DNA of 64,000 nt, from assembly GCA_949752735.1 (NCBI GenBank), contig OX457044.1:16019485-16083484 (forward strand), written 5' to 3'. This stretch comes from Lumbricus terrestris. Lineage: Eukaryota > Annelida > Clitellata > Crassiclitellata > Lumbricidae. This document shows positions 1 through 12,314 of this stretch, one piece after another. The translations under genes and the position numbers were made by a program. Each line of letters opens with the position of its first letter. Positions within the stretch are counted from its first letter, which is position 1. The notes under the pieces were generated by a model. That model was not told the origin of the DNA. It did not search any database and was given only the letters and a program-made list of their open reading frames with translations.

Positions 1-302
1 GCCTTCTAACACACGTCACCAATATACCCCTCCCCCCGGATGATGGTGCTCAGTTGGATGCAAAAACCGTCTGCCTGCCTTATAGACGCTTGCTTCTACA
101 TCAATAATAGAATATTTCTCTCGGCACAGTATGTGTCAGGTCCGCTATACATCGTCGAAGACGAAGATGGTCATAATTTAAGCTATTATATCAATTTACG
201 AATCTTCCTTTTTCATCCAAATAATCTTTCGGATTTTTTCAAAGCGAGTCGCTCTTCATATTTAAATCTGTCAACGTCTATACGAAGATTTAGCAGTAAA
301 GA
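1..302. other. no recognised feature
   Basis: AT-rich unique-looking sequence. Short open frames are present but none has recognisable domains, splice context or codon regularity. I see no gene here. Confidence 0.5.
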
Positions 303-577
303 ATAACATATCATGCTAAAATTTTGTCAGTCGCTTCGTTTCACTGTCTGCATATGATGTGGAAGAAACTCTTAATAAGAGTTTCTTCCACATCATATGC
401 AGACAGTGAAACGAAGCGACTGACAGGAAGGCATACATACAGACTGACCGACGCTTGTAAACTGACGTTGAAAGATTCATATCTTTTTATCCGTTCAACT
501 TTATCGCATGGAATTTTGGAATCATATTCTTGGTCTAATTCCCAAAATATTTGGAAAATTTTAGCATGATATGTTAT
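303..577. mobile_element. fold-back element containing a perfect 101-bp palindrome
   Basis: Positions 325-374 are the exact reverse complement of 376-425, with a single A at 375 as spacer, so the arms are 50 bp with no mismatch. A second inverted repeat of 23 bp pairs 303-325 with 555-577 and encloses the palindrome plus about 130 bp of unrelated sequence. This is directly visible in the sequence. It could be a short TIR element (275 bp) that suffered an inverted duplication next to its left terminus. I found no target-site duplication, so the transposon reading is inference. Confidence 0.7.
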
Positions 578-2383
578 CAGGCATTAGAGATATATGAAAA
601 ACAATTTGGCTTACTGTTTTAAATCACGGTGTAAAATACCCTGTCTTTTACAAACGAAGAGCAAAACCCATTTCCTTAAAAAATACGTAGGTCCAATCAA
701 CGGTGGCTATAGTAAGCCTACAGTTTTACCCACGGTATATACCACCCACCAGGGCTTTTTTAACGTGCAGTTGTACACGGATTTATGCTGTTGTATAAGC
801 ACTTCTGTGCACTCAAAACTAGCAAAAAAGGTCCGATTTGAAGTAATTTGCCATGGAAGATGGGAAAGGAAAGGAGTTGTGCAATTCTAAAAATTCCTTA
901 AAAGCAGGCCTGCCACCCACCTTATTTCTGGAGACAACAATACATCTTCGACTCATCCGCTTCTGACTGGCAGCAGATGCTTTAAAAAGCAACGGCGTTC
1001 AAATCCGGAGTTGTCAGCCAGTGAGGCAGATGGCTTAATTCCCTCACTTTCCGAGAAATCCGAGTTAAGCTGCTGCGTTCTAAATCCGTCGTTTACACTA
1101 ATCCACCACTATTAATAGGACCAGCCGTTTTGAAAGGCTGTGTTATGTAATGACGCAAGCAGTTAGCTGTATTGAACGGATTCTTCTAGCGCAGGCATCT
1201 CCTCTATGCCGTCAGATGTAACCGAAGTGGTTGGCAAATATAGACGCAGTCGAAAGTGACCTCAGCCTGACATATCAAGGGATAAATGAATCCCAGCCGG
1301 AGTCTTTCCGTTCGAGATGGAATTATTGAGGAAATAAAAAATGAGGCTAGAAGTGTACGGGATGAAAAAATCACTAGTAATCAAAATAATTACTATTGAA
1401 GTAACAACATTAACATTATAAATAACTGGACTATAATTATGATATACTATTACAATGATTAGGCTAATGATGAGGATTTCAACGCTATATATATCTATTG
1501 CGAAAATGTTATCAAAAAATTCAAGATGAACTTATGTTTTGGTCATAGCCTAATTGGCCTAGAGTAATAATAATTATTATCATCATTTTTACTATTATCA
1601 TCATCATCATCATTATTATTATTATTATTATCATTACCATATCAATATAATGAAATTATAGCATAGTCAAAATTATTAATGTTGCCATCAATATTACCAT
1701 CATTATCATCCTTATAATTATTTTTCCCCGAGCAACGGCAGGTCCAAGGGGGGGGTCAATCCGGTCATGGCCCCGCCCATTTAGAAAGTACTTTTTACTA
1801 GCTATTCTGGCTCGGAAAGTTTATGTGGCCCCCACATGAACAGTTTCTTTTTTGCAACTCGATCCCAGCGAGATACTCATGCCCCCCCCCAATGACGATA
1901 CGAGACAATACGATCATAGTATGGCCTATGCACTAAGTTGACCAGACGACTCAACATGTGGGATTAATCAATAATCTTCTTTCTCATAAGAAATCCCTGA
2001 ACCATTAAAGTTTCTTAATACAGCCAGAATAGAGCGCCATAGATGTCTATGCATGACAAGCGAACATGTAGCAGCGAAAGTGATGACCAGAAACATATTA
2101 AAATTATCAGACGCAAGCCGGAGTTGCATTCTGGATGTTTTTGTTGAAAGCCAATCGCCTTGAAATTAGCTACAATGAAACTGATTGAAATTTGACAGAA
2201 ACTGGAGAAACGCGAGAATACAATGGAAATGAATTGTGTGATTACCTATGAAGAAAATGGTGAAATTAAGAAAAACGTTATCAAAAGGGAGAAACAAAAA
2301 AACCGAAGTAAGACGAACATTTGAAAAAATATCCGGCCGTCAATTATTGTAGACATCACAGATGCTTCATACACGGTACCACA
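578..2383. other. intergenic, no gene seen
   Basis: No coding region is recognisable. About 1,565-1,720 is an ATT/ATC-rich low-complexity tract. Positions 1,765-1,850 share a block with 6,278-6,365, including CCCATTTAGAA and GGCTCGGAAAGTT followed by a run of C, so both are fragments of one dispersed repeat. Confidence 0.5.
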
Positions 2384-2618
<235 letters not shown>

Positions 2619-2683
2619 CCCTATTCATAATTATATTTGGCTAAATGATTTGACAGCTATAGTCTTCATGTCGGACGCTTTGG

Positions 2684-2942
2684 TGACCCGGTAGCGCAAC
2701 GGATAACACGCTGACATGGAGAGTGATACAGTTCGCGCCCCGTGTAGGGCGGACATGCTTTGTATGCTGCTATTAGCGTCGTAGGCTATTATTGCAGGCT
2801 GTCTGTTCTGTTAGTAGTTAAGCTTTTATTTGTCTTCTGTAATAATTATTTGAGTTCTTGTTAATTGTTTCAACTGCATAATTGTACACTGTAATAGGAT
2901 GCCCACTGTCAAGCGGGTTGTTGAATACACGAAAATTATTAT
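2684..2942 (+). mobile_element. tRNA-derived SINE (tRNA-Arg-like head)
   Basis: The head carries a pol III A-box-like segment (TAGCGCAACGGATAACACG) and, about 40 bp on, a degenerate B box (AGTTCGCGCC). It resembles an arginine tRNA but cannot fold into a complete one. A 3' body follows, ending in a TTA/ATT-rich tail. The body segment around 2,790-2,940, starting ATTGCAGGCTGTCTGTTCTG, recurs in reverse orientation at about 21,670-21,850, which marks it as a dispersed element. Precise ends are uncertain. Confidence 0.7.
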
Positions 2943-3663
2943 TATCATTTTTATATGGCCTTTAGTTACTGCGCACGATAAAGACGTCTTTTAGTATTAA
3001 ATGAACATTTGATTCAATACAATAAAATACTAAATGACGTTTAATCGTCGCTTCCTCTGCGTCCAATGGGTCATCCATATGTTACAATCCATTTTCCACA
3101 CCCCCACCTCGCGGATGACCAATACAGCGGATGCTTGCCTCCTATCCATTTTTAGTTCATTCGTAGCAGAAGATGGCAAATAAAATATCGGTCGAATGTG
3201 TCAATCGCCAACACAAAGAGCAGGAGGCCAAACTGTATCCGGTGATACAGGGCTTCGAAAATATCGGTGCAGCAGCAACAGTTATTGTCAATATCACTGA
3301 GCTGAAGATTATATCGACGAAAGAATGGTCCCTTCACACACCGGAATGATACCCGGCCGTCCCTATGACGTCGTCGTATGAGGTTCAATATCCACCAGAT
3401 CGATGCTGACTTTGATGTGTGCCGCCGTCTGTGAATCGACGATACGTCACATAATGAATGCATTTCATACGTGGGAAGAGGAGGGAGTGAGTGCATTCGA
3501 AGGAATAGAAGTGGAAAGGTGGATGAGACGGGTTGGAGGAAGCATTGATTGCAGTGTAGTTTGCATCGGAAAACTGACTGAAAGGTGACGACGGCGTTTT
3601 AAAGAATGCAGTGAAGCAGAAATAGAAGAGAATTAAAACAATGAGGACGAATGAGAATTAGGG
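2943..3663. other. intergenic, unassigned open frames only
   Basis: A non-repetitive minus-strand frame (3,152-3,496) and a plus-strand frame (3,403-3,588) overlap here. Neither shows a known domain or paired splice signals. I treat both as chance. Confidence 0.4.
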
Positions 3664-3735
3664 AAGCAGAAGAAGAAGAAGAAGAAGAAGAAGAAGAAGA
3701 AGAAGAAGAAGAAGAAGAAGAAGAAGAAGAAGAAG

Positions 3736-3766
<31 letters not shown>

Positions 3767-4210
3767 GGAATAATAATAGGAAGAAGCTGATGATGAGAGG
3801 AGGTAGAAGATGATGATGATTCTGAAGATGCTGATGATGAAAATGATGATGATGATGATGATGATGAAGACGACGACGACGACGATGATGATGATATTGC
3901 TGACGATGGCGATGGTGATGATGATGAAGAAAAGAAGAAGAAGAAGAAGAAGAAGAAGAAGAAGAAGAAGAAGAAGAAGAAGAAGAAGAAGAAGAGGAGG
4001 CGAATGAAGAAAAAAGAAAAAGAAAAAGAGGCAGTGGGAATTAATTCAGAAAGAACAAAAAAGAGAGGGTGAGAAGGAAGGGGAAAGAAGAAGAAGAGGA
4101 AAAAGCGGAAGATGAGGAGAACGAAGACGAGGAGGACGAGGAGTACGAAGAAGAGGAAGATGAAAAAGAAGAAGAGGAGGAGGAACAGGAGGAGGAAGAA
4201 GAAGAAGTCT
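3664..4210. repeat. purine-rich (GAA)n/(GAT)n tract
   Basis: Pure AAG repeats at 3,664-3,768 and 3,930-3,995 are separated by GAT-type repeats and followed by GA-rich degenerate sequence. The strand asymmetry (almost all purine on +) runs for about 550 bp. Open frames are low complexity. Confidence 0.95.
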
Positions 4211-5525
4211 ATACAAATGCATTTTCGTAAGGTTAGCCTACATTTGACGTTGTTCAGAAAACACTTTAAGACAATCAGAAAACGAATTTGCATGGATCGA
4301 TCAAATTGTCTTACGAGCTGAGCTTTTTTATGCACTACAAAAAACAACATTGAGCCTTTCTAGACATGTGCATACATAATTTTATAATACATTGGACTAC
4401 ACGCGTGCCTCCATTGGACTACACGTCTTCTGATTCAACGCAGAGCTCGTGAATAAGCTGATGCCCTGCCTTTGGCTTTCGAGTAGCGATTTGGAGGTTT
4501 GGAGATTACGATTACGATTATAATGCTACATGAATGAGTACATTTATAAATGAATACATACACGGATTACAGGCACACATCAAATTGCATGTGCAATTAT
4601 ACATGCGAGTCCTGATTAGTAATGTAGTTATTATCGTGTCAGTCGTATATAAGCTTATACGTCCATATCCGTCCGTCCATCCGTTTTGAATCGTAAATAA
4701 TGGTGAAGATAAGAACCAATGTCGCTGGAAAATGATCGATTATGAGACTTGCAAGCGGAATGAGCTTCTTATGAATCATCATCTTTTTCTTCTTCGTCTT
4801 CTTTGTCTTCTTCCAATTCGTTTCTTTCTCTTCTTCTTTGTCTTTTTAATTTTCCTTCTATCCTCTCAATCTCTCCATCCTCCTCCCTTCCTTTCCTCCT
4901 TCCCCTTCTCCTCCTCTTCTGCTTCTTCTTCTTTCTCTTATACTACTTTTTCTCTTTGTTTTACTTCTTCTTTTGATTGATCAATATTTTCACGTAATTA
5001 ATGACCAGTTTCCGGCGTCCGACAAAACAGTTTCTGTGCCGTGGTTTACTGCGCTGCTTGACAACTGTCTCACTTGAGCCTTTTACGCGTTTTCTTATGA
5101 ATGGCGTCTGCTACTGATCTCAACAATGTGCATATAATCATGTATCTTATGTAACAATCGTTGGCATTAATTTTTTACTGCATATATTTTATGCACATCG
5201 ATATAAAACTCATTTTAAATAATCATTCGTCATGTTCTTTTCTGACGGATAACGTTCAATTTATTCACAACACACGAAAGCAGATATTATGTCTATTCTA
5301 CACGCACAATATCGTATTATATTATTATATTATTTATAGTCCTATTTAAGCGATGTCTGACATCTGTATGTGCGCATGGACAACGATGTACCGGTATACG
5401 CCATACGTGTACATTATGCTTGTGTGCGAATACTGTATGTATATACGCTCATACACATAAGGTAGTGCATCTGTTTGTACGTACGCATGCATGTGTGTAT
5501 GTATTCATTCAAGAATTCATTCAAC
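4211..5525. other. intergenic with a dispersed repeat fragment
   Basis: Positions 4,446-4,530 (starting near GCTCGTGAATAAGCTGATG) match sequence at about 27,060 and 39,705 in the duplicated zinc-finger units, so this is a fragment of a dispersed repeat. Positions 4,780-4,970 are a pyrimidine-rich CTT tract. No gene is recognised. Confidence 0.5.
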
Positions 5526-5755
5526 AATGTATGTATGTATGTATGTATGTATGCATGTATGTATGTATGTACGTATGTATGTACGTATGTATGTATGTAC
5601 GTACGTACGTACGTATGTATGTATGTATGTATGTATGTATGTATGTATGTATGTATGTATGTATGTATGTATGTATGTATGTATGTATGCATGTATGTAT
5701 GTATGTCCCTATGTATGTATGTATGTATGCATGTATGCATGTATGTATGTATGTA
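5526..5755. repeat. (GTAT)n microsatellite
   Basis: About 230 bp of GTAT tetranucleotides with occasional GTAC and GCAT variants. Every overlapping frame is a periodic translation. Confidence 0.97.
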
Positions 5756-7281
5756 CTGTGTATGCATGTACATCCATATAGGCCTAAGCTTGTATTATTT
5801 TGTGCTAGGTTTACGGTCGTAGTTTTTTTCTACATTAATGGAAGATTACGACCGAGGTTTTTTTAAGTAAAAGCCATATTTCTGCTCGTTTCTTTACACA
5901 ACCATCTCATTCAGAAGTCTATTGTCGAAATCTTATTATAAGTCTTAGTCGAGGCCTTGGTCGAAATCTGAGGCTCTTTGCTTTCTAACATAGCCTATTT
6001 CCTAACTCTCTTACGACCAGCAACTGCTGGCGACACCAAGCGGCCACTTATATACTTATATAGCGCATTTCTTTGTATCTGTGGCTGATGAGAAGACGGA
6101 TGGAGCGTCGATCTGTATTCTTGTATACCTGGTTCAAAGCCTTAGGCGAAGTGGATCAGGCACAGCGGCTAACTAAGCAATTCATGATATCACTGTTGCT
6201 AAAGGCACAGACTCACAGACGCATAGATTCATGGATATAAATGAATAGATGCAGAGATACGGATAGACAAACAGATCCAATACGGCCATGCCTCCCCATT
6301 TAGAAGTTTCTTTATTTCTGACCAGCTATTTTGGCTCGGAAAGTTCACGTGCCCCCCCATGAGTAGTTCCACAGGCCCCTCCCCACGCCCACGAGGCCCG
6401 CATACGGAAAAATGCTATCTTTTTCTTGGAAATTTGAGACAAATGACTAAAAAAGTCATCAACTATTTTGGCGGATATAATGGTATATTTTTCTTGGAAA
6501 TTCAAGACAAACAAATGACTTTAAAAGGTCATCAGATTTTTCGGCGACCAAGACGAAAATTTTTCTCTTTCCAAGTCCGAAAATATTAGCCCCCCCCCCG
6601 AAGATTTCTGTATCCGCCCTTGTTGGCAGTAACCTTCTCTTACACATAGCTTTCCACTCTTATATCTTAAATAATACCTGGATTACTGACTGACTTTTCT
6701 GCTCTAGTATATCTAAAATTGTTTGGTCATTTGAGCATCATTCATAGAGCTTATTGCGGTGTTTTAGGCTTCTGAAGATTTTCGTCTGAGCCCAGAGAGT
6801 TTACTAGTAGTGAACACAGACTGTGGACTTTGAGCTTTGTCATACGAAAGCTTGTTACTATGAATTGGCCCAAGAGATTATGATTATCAAAAGATTTATT
6901 TTTAAATTGAAAAACAGAAATTTAAATAATGTTAAATTCATGTCGACCTCAGCAAACTCCCGTTTTGAAGACCTTGAAAAATGTTTAATTGGCAAAGAAA
7001 TAGATAGGAATGGATTGCTTGTCTGCTTGATTCATTCTAAGGGATTAGTAGAGATGAATTTGTGGTCAGGCAGAGGGGGGTATTTGAAAGATTGCTGAAC
7101 AATTATGATTGATAGTATCAAGGCAGAACCTTAAGGAGACCAGTTAAGCATTTTGAGAGCAGAGAGAATGATGACGACAGCGAAGAGATTTTAATGAAGG
7201 AGCTGCATATATACATGTAGGAGGTGGATATGGAGCATATGTTAGCACACACACGCTGCATACGTTCATACAATGATACAT
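5756..7281. other. intergenic with a decayed transposon fragment
   Basis: Positions 6,278-6,605 carry a dispersed repeat: its left part matches 1,765-1,850. Its interior has the motif family seen in the hAT-like MITE at 51,550-51,903 (in reverse, CCGCCAAAATTT followed by GACGACCTTTTTTTAGTCAT-like units). Runs of C at 6,353 and 6,591 resemble the G-rich subtermini of that group. No TSD was found. The rest has no recognisable gene. Confidence 0.45.
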
Positions 7282-7296
7282 ACAATCATACATACA

Positions 7297-7330
<34 letters not shown>

Positions 7331-7570
7331 CATACATACATACATACATACATGCATACATGCATACATACATACATACATACATACATACATACCTACA
7401 TACATACATACATACATACATACATACATACATACATACATACATACATACATACATACATACATACATACATACATACATACATACATACATACATACA
7501 TACATGTACATACATACATACATACATACATACATACATACATACATACATACATACATACATACATACT
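7282..7570. repeat. (ATAC)n microsatellite
   Basis: About 290 bp of ATAC tetranucleotides, almost uninterrupted. Confidence 0.97.
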
Positions 7571-7802
7571 TAGGCCTACAGTTTCAATTACCATACATGC
7601 AAACATGCAAATCTATAACCGTGCAGGCATGCTTGCACACAGAGTATGTATACATAGATGCTTACGTATACACTTTGACGCGTGTGTAACTGTATTCTGT
7701 ATATATGCTTGCAGGAACATACGTACGTACAATGCATAGTCTACATACATGTAATGTACATGTATGTGCAAATTTGTTTGTATGTGTTTGTATGTGCACT
7801 TG

Positions 7803-8011
7803 TTATAGCGCCCCTTAAAGCTCCCTACTCAGAGACACTCCCGACTACAGCGCAGACACTGCATAGAAGTTTCACGCCGAAGCGCTGAGCAATTGCGAGT
7901 GAAGGACTTGTCCAAGGCCTCTACGCGTTGCCTTGACGTGGATTCGAACCTGCAACCCTTCGGCTGCAAGGCGACGAACATAGTCACATACCCACTACAC
8001 CACCGCGCCCC
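7803..8011 (-). mobile_element. tRNA-derived SINE with LINE-type 3' hairpin tail, copy 1
   Basis: On the minus strand the element starts GGGGCGCGGTGGTGTAGTGG (A-box-like) and has a good B box (GGTTCGAATCC) about 50 bp on. It ends in a tail with GTCTCTGAGTAG and GGGGCGCTATAACA. The tail is a diverged version of the 3' end of the LINE at 30,381-31,083. A second copy lies at 9,585-9,820. The combination of tRNA head and LINE tail is the standard architecture of a SINE mobilised by a partner LINE. Confidence 0.85.
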
Positions 8012-8838
8012 AAATTGGGCATATATTATAGGTGTAGGTTCTACGCGGATAAATTTTGTGTATACAGTGGTTAATATATGGCAAATGGTTTGACGGACCT
8101 TTCGACACGTGACCATACTTCGACACGTGACCTTACCTTTCTCCGGTGAACTTAAAGTGAGTCTTGAGAAACAACATTGGTAGAAGAGGGAGGAATCATT
8201 AGGTGCATCAGTAATCTCTGAAGAACTTGGCTTTGTTGAGAGCTGAGCAGAGAAACTAAATATAAGAACTTAACTTGCACGTACAACGTCGTACATGTAT
8301 AATTGTATATGGTCTATAACTCTATATGTATACACGCCGAAGGCTTATCCAATCGGGAACTTGACTGCAATGACCTGATCAGATTAAACGTAGGTGTATT
8401 GCTGTCACCAAACTGTCATTATTCTCGTAATATCATATGTATAATTGTAGGCTATATACTATATAGTCTATGCTAGAATTGAGAATTAAGGTAAGTTGGT
8501 GCAAGGCACTGCAAGCTAAAGATTTGCGCTTTAATGGACACATTATGTGCATCACTTCATAGTCTATAATAAATTATCTGATTCACAGACCTATGAAGCC
8601 CTTAATTATTCATTTTTCTATGAATACATATATATATATGCATAATATAATGAATTAATAATCAGGGTGATATGAATCCTTTCGAGTCGATACCGAAGCA
8701 TAGAATGCTCTCTGGCGATTTCTGAATCCATAGAAACACGTTCATCCAGTGCATTGCGACAACGAATCATGCCACATAAACATGAAATATATGTGTATAC
8801 AATGTCATTGTGATATATTATACATATTAATAGTCATA

Positions 8839-8877
<39 letters not shown>

Positions 8878-9584
8878 TATATATAGAACTTAGATTTGAG
8901 ATGCATAATTGTGTGATAGAAAGAGCCACGGTGTCCGGCTTAAGATTTGGTCGATGCCGATAGAACAATTCAAGACTTGCTAATGCACTAACGCTGTCGG
9001 AACTTCGATTTCTGGCCGCGCTATATTAAGACATGGTAGCTACTGCTGCTGCTTCTACACCTCCCTAGCTCCTCCCTTCTCCCTCCATCCATCTCCCGCC
9101 TCCGCATCCCTTCCCTGCCTCCGTCGGCACCTCGCCCCCTGCTTGCTTGCACCCTGCAATCATAGATCTGATGCAACTATTCCATCTCGCGTCTAATGCG
9201 TCGCATCTCCTCTTCATTTCTCTTCGTGAGAATTGGTCAGTAATTGCTGTTCAGAGCTGCATATATAGAGCCACGTTGGATACTACATGGTCATTCCAAA
9301 CGAATCCAACGATTTCTCTTTTGCATTAACTCTGATTCTTGTAGGGGAGATAAGGTCGAGGAGCGAACGATTTTTTTTATCACATATGATTCTAAACGAA
9401 TTCTTCATAAAACCTTTGCTATCGAGTATTTGATGTTTATATTTACAGGTCCTTCTTCGCGATCTTGGTTTTGAACTTTCATTTGTAGTCTATTATACTT
9501 TGCTCGTTTATAAGTTTAGAGGTTGAGAACCATTGCATCGGAAAAGTAAATCATTGTAATTTTCACTTGACACACATACCACTT
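8012..9584. other. intergenic, no gene seen
   Basis: AT-rich sequence with a (CA)n run at 8,838-8,870 flanked by TATA dinucleotides. Positions 9,040-9,140 are pyrimidine-rich. The open frame at 9,147-9,329 has no recognisable feature. Confidence 0.5.
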
Positions 9585-9820
9585 GACTATTTATTTATTT
9601 TATTTATTTCTCCATTTATATAGCACCTCTTCAATGTCTCTACTCAGAGGCGCTCCGGACTACAGCGCGGAAACTGCATCGGAGTATCACGACCAAGCGC
9701 TGAGCAATTCCGAGTGAAGGACTTGCTCAAGGTCCCTACGCGGTGGCTTGAGGCGGATTCGAAACTGGAACCTTCCGGCTTCAAGGCAACGACGCCATCA
9801 CCACTACACTACTGCGCCCC
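9585..9820 (-). mobile_element. tRNA-derived SINE with LINE-type 3' hairpin tail, copy 2
   Basis: Same family as 7,803-8,011. The minus-strand head is GGGGCGCAGTAGTGTAGTGG, the B-box region is AGTTTCGAATCC, and the 3' tail has GGAGCGCCTCTGAGTAG then GAGGTGCTATATAAAT. It ends in AAATA-type repeats. The inverted GCGCCTCT / AGAGGTGC pair can form the terminal hairpin expected to be read by the LINE reverse transcriptase. Confidence 0.87.
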
Positions 9821-10132
9821 ACAAATACCACTAATACTACTCTCACTGCCAATCCAACTACTATTATCACCACCGTAATTACTATTACTGCTGCATGCTG
9901 CATGCTGCTGCTGCTATAGTGCTGTATGTGTCCCAGTTTCACCTTATTTTTCATTAGCATCATTAGTGATTTGTTGCAAAGAAACTTGCTTAAAGATCAG
10001 ATGTAGTATTTAAACAAATCTGTGTCAATTTTCCAGGGGAGGCGAGTGCCCCCTCTTGCCCCTATGTGCGATGGCCCATGACTACTGCTACTATTTCTAC
10101 TGCTACTGCTGCTGTTGTTGCTGCTGCTGCTG

Positions 10133-10154
10133 CTATACTACTACTACTACTACC

Positions 10155-10253
<99 letters not shown>

Positions 10254-10337
10254 GCTACTACTACTACTACTACTACCACCACTACCACCGCCACTACAAC
10301 TACTACTACCACTGCTACTGCAGCCATTACTACTACA
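10133..10337. repeat. (CTA)n microsatellite
   Basis: About 200 bp of CTA/CCA trinucleotides, preceded by CTG repeats. Poly-Thr, poly-Leu, poly-Tyr, poly-Ser and poly-Val frames are artefacts. Confidence 0.96.
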
Positions 10338-10529
10338 TAACGCACAAGGCAAGTAAATTTGAGTTTGCGGTGCAAAGCATTTGTGATTATTGAAGGAGAT
10401 GCTAAAGACGCGCCGCACACTGCACCATCTGTGGTTAGGCTGAGACCCGTTTCTGCTCAATGCCATCCCAACACAATCCGAGTCTCTGATCACATTGCTG
10501 CAGGCATGCTCCACAAATGCATCAATGAC

Positions 10530-11595
10530 ATATATAGCAGCGGTTCTCAACCGGGGGTCCGCGGACCCCTGGGGGTCCGCGACCATCTGCCTGGGGGTCC
10601 GCGAGCACGTCCTGAAAATTACATATTTCTTAGTTAAAAACATAGAAACAGATAAACTGTCAATTTCTCCTTTTCCAATGGCGACATGAAACTAATAATA
10701 TGATGATTAATGACAAATTCATCTGTTTTAGATGGGTCTGTTTGTAACCGACTCTTGATTTCGGGATGCTTTTGAGAGAGTTTCTTATAGAAAAAGACCA
10801 CAGCCTGTAATTCATCTGAATAAACAACTCATGAGTTTCAACTTTTGCTTACATTGCTGGCATTTTTGAACAAACTGAATTCCTCTACGCAAGTGATGCA
10901 GACAAATCTAATCACCCTTAATTAGTGATAAAGTGTCTGTTGTACAAAAGAGATGATCTCTGGTGCAAAACGGATAGTGGTTGATAACTTTGACGCATTT
11001 TGATCAATTGCATGAATTCACATACAAATAAAGAAATGCTCAGATCAATCAACCAAAATTTGTTAATTTAATTTCCGGTCAATCATAGCAGGATCAGTTC
11101 AACTTCTACTTTGGTAATTTGAACGTTCACAGTTTTTCGTGAGCTTCCAGTCAGTTTCTTGCAAACTTTGATTCGTGCAATTTGCTAACCTCAGAATTGA
11201 ACCAAATCATTGAACTGATTAGTGACATCAGGCCTACATTGAAGATGTACGTTGCATCCATGCAAGAGTTAGCTTGATGCATGAGTGTTTCAAGCAGATA
11301 AACTGTGCTCGAATAATTATGCATACCCAAAGCTTACATCAAAATAAACTACAGTTTTTTTCTAATAAATTTCAAATAATCTTATCAGTAATATAAACTT
11401 GTACTACAAGATTGCAGGGGCCTATCTATGCCATATTATAGCATACATGTAGGCCTACTATTACATAGGATTAAAGAGTCGCACAGTCACGATAATGCGC
11501 CACAGGCGCCAAATTTCGGTGGGGGTCCGTGACCGGGACCAAAAATTAAAAAGAAGTCCGTCAGTGTGAAAAGGTTGAGAACCGCTGATATATAG
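10530..11595. mobile_element. non-autonomous hAT transposon (1,050 bp) with 8-bp TSD
   Basis: The element is 10,538-11,587. The left end is CAGCGGTTCTCAACC and the right end is its exact inverse, GGTTGAGAACCGCTG. The flanks are identical 8-mers ATATATAG (10,530-10,537 and 11,588-11,595). An 8-bp TSD with CAG...CTG termini and the GGTTCTCAACC motif is characteristic of hAT (Charlie-like) elements. No transposase frame is present, so it depends on a transposase in trans. Confidence 0.93.
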
Positions 11596-12155
11596 ACATA
11601 TTAAACGCTCTTCGTAGATATCCATCTGGCAGCATGCTTTCGTTCTTTCCCTAAAGGGAAAAGAAAGGTCCAGAAATCCCCTAAATGTATTTTCAATCAA
11701 TCATTCATTCATTCACGCATACATTCACTTCAATATAGCGTATCATCAAGGAGAGTACCCAGAGGTGCTTCCGACTCTAACAATGCAAAATGTACAAATA
11801 TGAGCTGAATATAAATGCTTCGGTTGGAGTCCCAAGAAGCAGGAGCAATCCTATTATAAGTTTGGCAGAAGCGAGAGCGAGACACGAACCTCAACTATGC
11901 AGTCAAATGCTTCAATGTGTGCTATTATAATAGTTATACCGTTTCTTTCCCCGCTTTATTCTGAAAGCTAGCGACAGTGGCACGAAATGTAGAAAGAGAA
12001 ATCTATTAGCACTTTAGGTGTAGAGTTCTTTGAAAGCCACAACCAATAAGTCATCGTATGTGCAACAGTCGAGAGTCGCAGGTCGTCGTCTGTCGAGTTT
12101 TACGAGGCACAGAGCGGCATTGAAATTGAACTAAGAGAGGAAAGGAATTAATTAC
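11596..12155. other. no gene recognised (downstream intron of lectin/CUB gene, if transcribed)
   Basis: This begins just past the donor site that ends the sushi-like exon on the minus strand. I could not find the next exon. In related SUEL/CUB proteins a membrane-anchor exon would be expected. Confidence 0.4.
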
Positions 12156-12314
12156 CTAAGGAGCAATTGCCGACGAAGCCCGTCCAGCTGTTATCGACGC
12201 AGTGTACGACCCACTTCGTTTCGCCCTTCTGACATCCGATGCTGGCGAATCCATCTGGACTGCGTTCAAACCACGTCTGGTCCGGCAGAACTTCCGGATC
12301 TGGACACCCAACGA
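12156..12314 (-). CDS. SUEL-CUB gene, exon 3 (sushi-like cysteine module)
   Basis: A 159-bp exon (53 codons), reading on the minus strand from an acceptor (AATTCCAG) to a donor (TTAG|GTAATT), phase 1 on both sides. The product runs VGCPDPEVLPDQTWFER through the GCQKGETKWVVHCVDNSW region to GFVGNCS. Four cysteines plus the WVVHC...W...GNCS pattern look like a short CCP/sushi-type module. The exon joins the CUB exon in frame (split codon G|TC gives Val). It lies about 2.6 kb downstream of the CUB exon. The same order (lectin, CUB, short Cys module) is what I recall for a conserved family of extracellular or membrane proteins in invertebrates. The terminal exons are missing from my reading. Confidence 0.75.
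   Translation of the reverse strand, partial: SLGVQIRKFCRTRRGLNAVQMDSPASDVRRAKRSGSYTASITAGRASSAIAP

Noticed and set aside
325..425. microRNA precursor
   Set aside because: The stem is perfectly paired over 50 bp with a 1-nt loop. Pre-miRNAs have mismatched stems and larger loops.
3658..4350. 230-aa minus-strand frame rich in Phe, Leu and Ser
   Set aside because: Entirely composed of CTT/TTC/ATC repeat translation, with no unique domain.
9781..9963. Hydrophobic 60-aa minus frame as the membrane-anchor exon of the lectin/CUB gene
   Set aside because: The valine/isoleucine run comes from GTA-type repeats and the C-terminal part reads into the SINE head. No acceptor is in the right phase.
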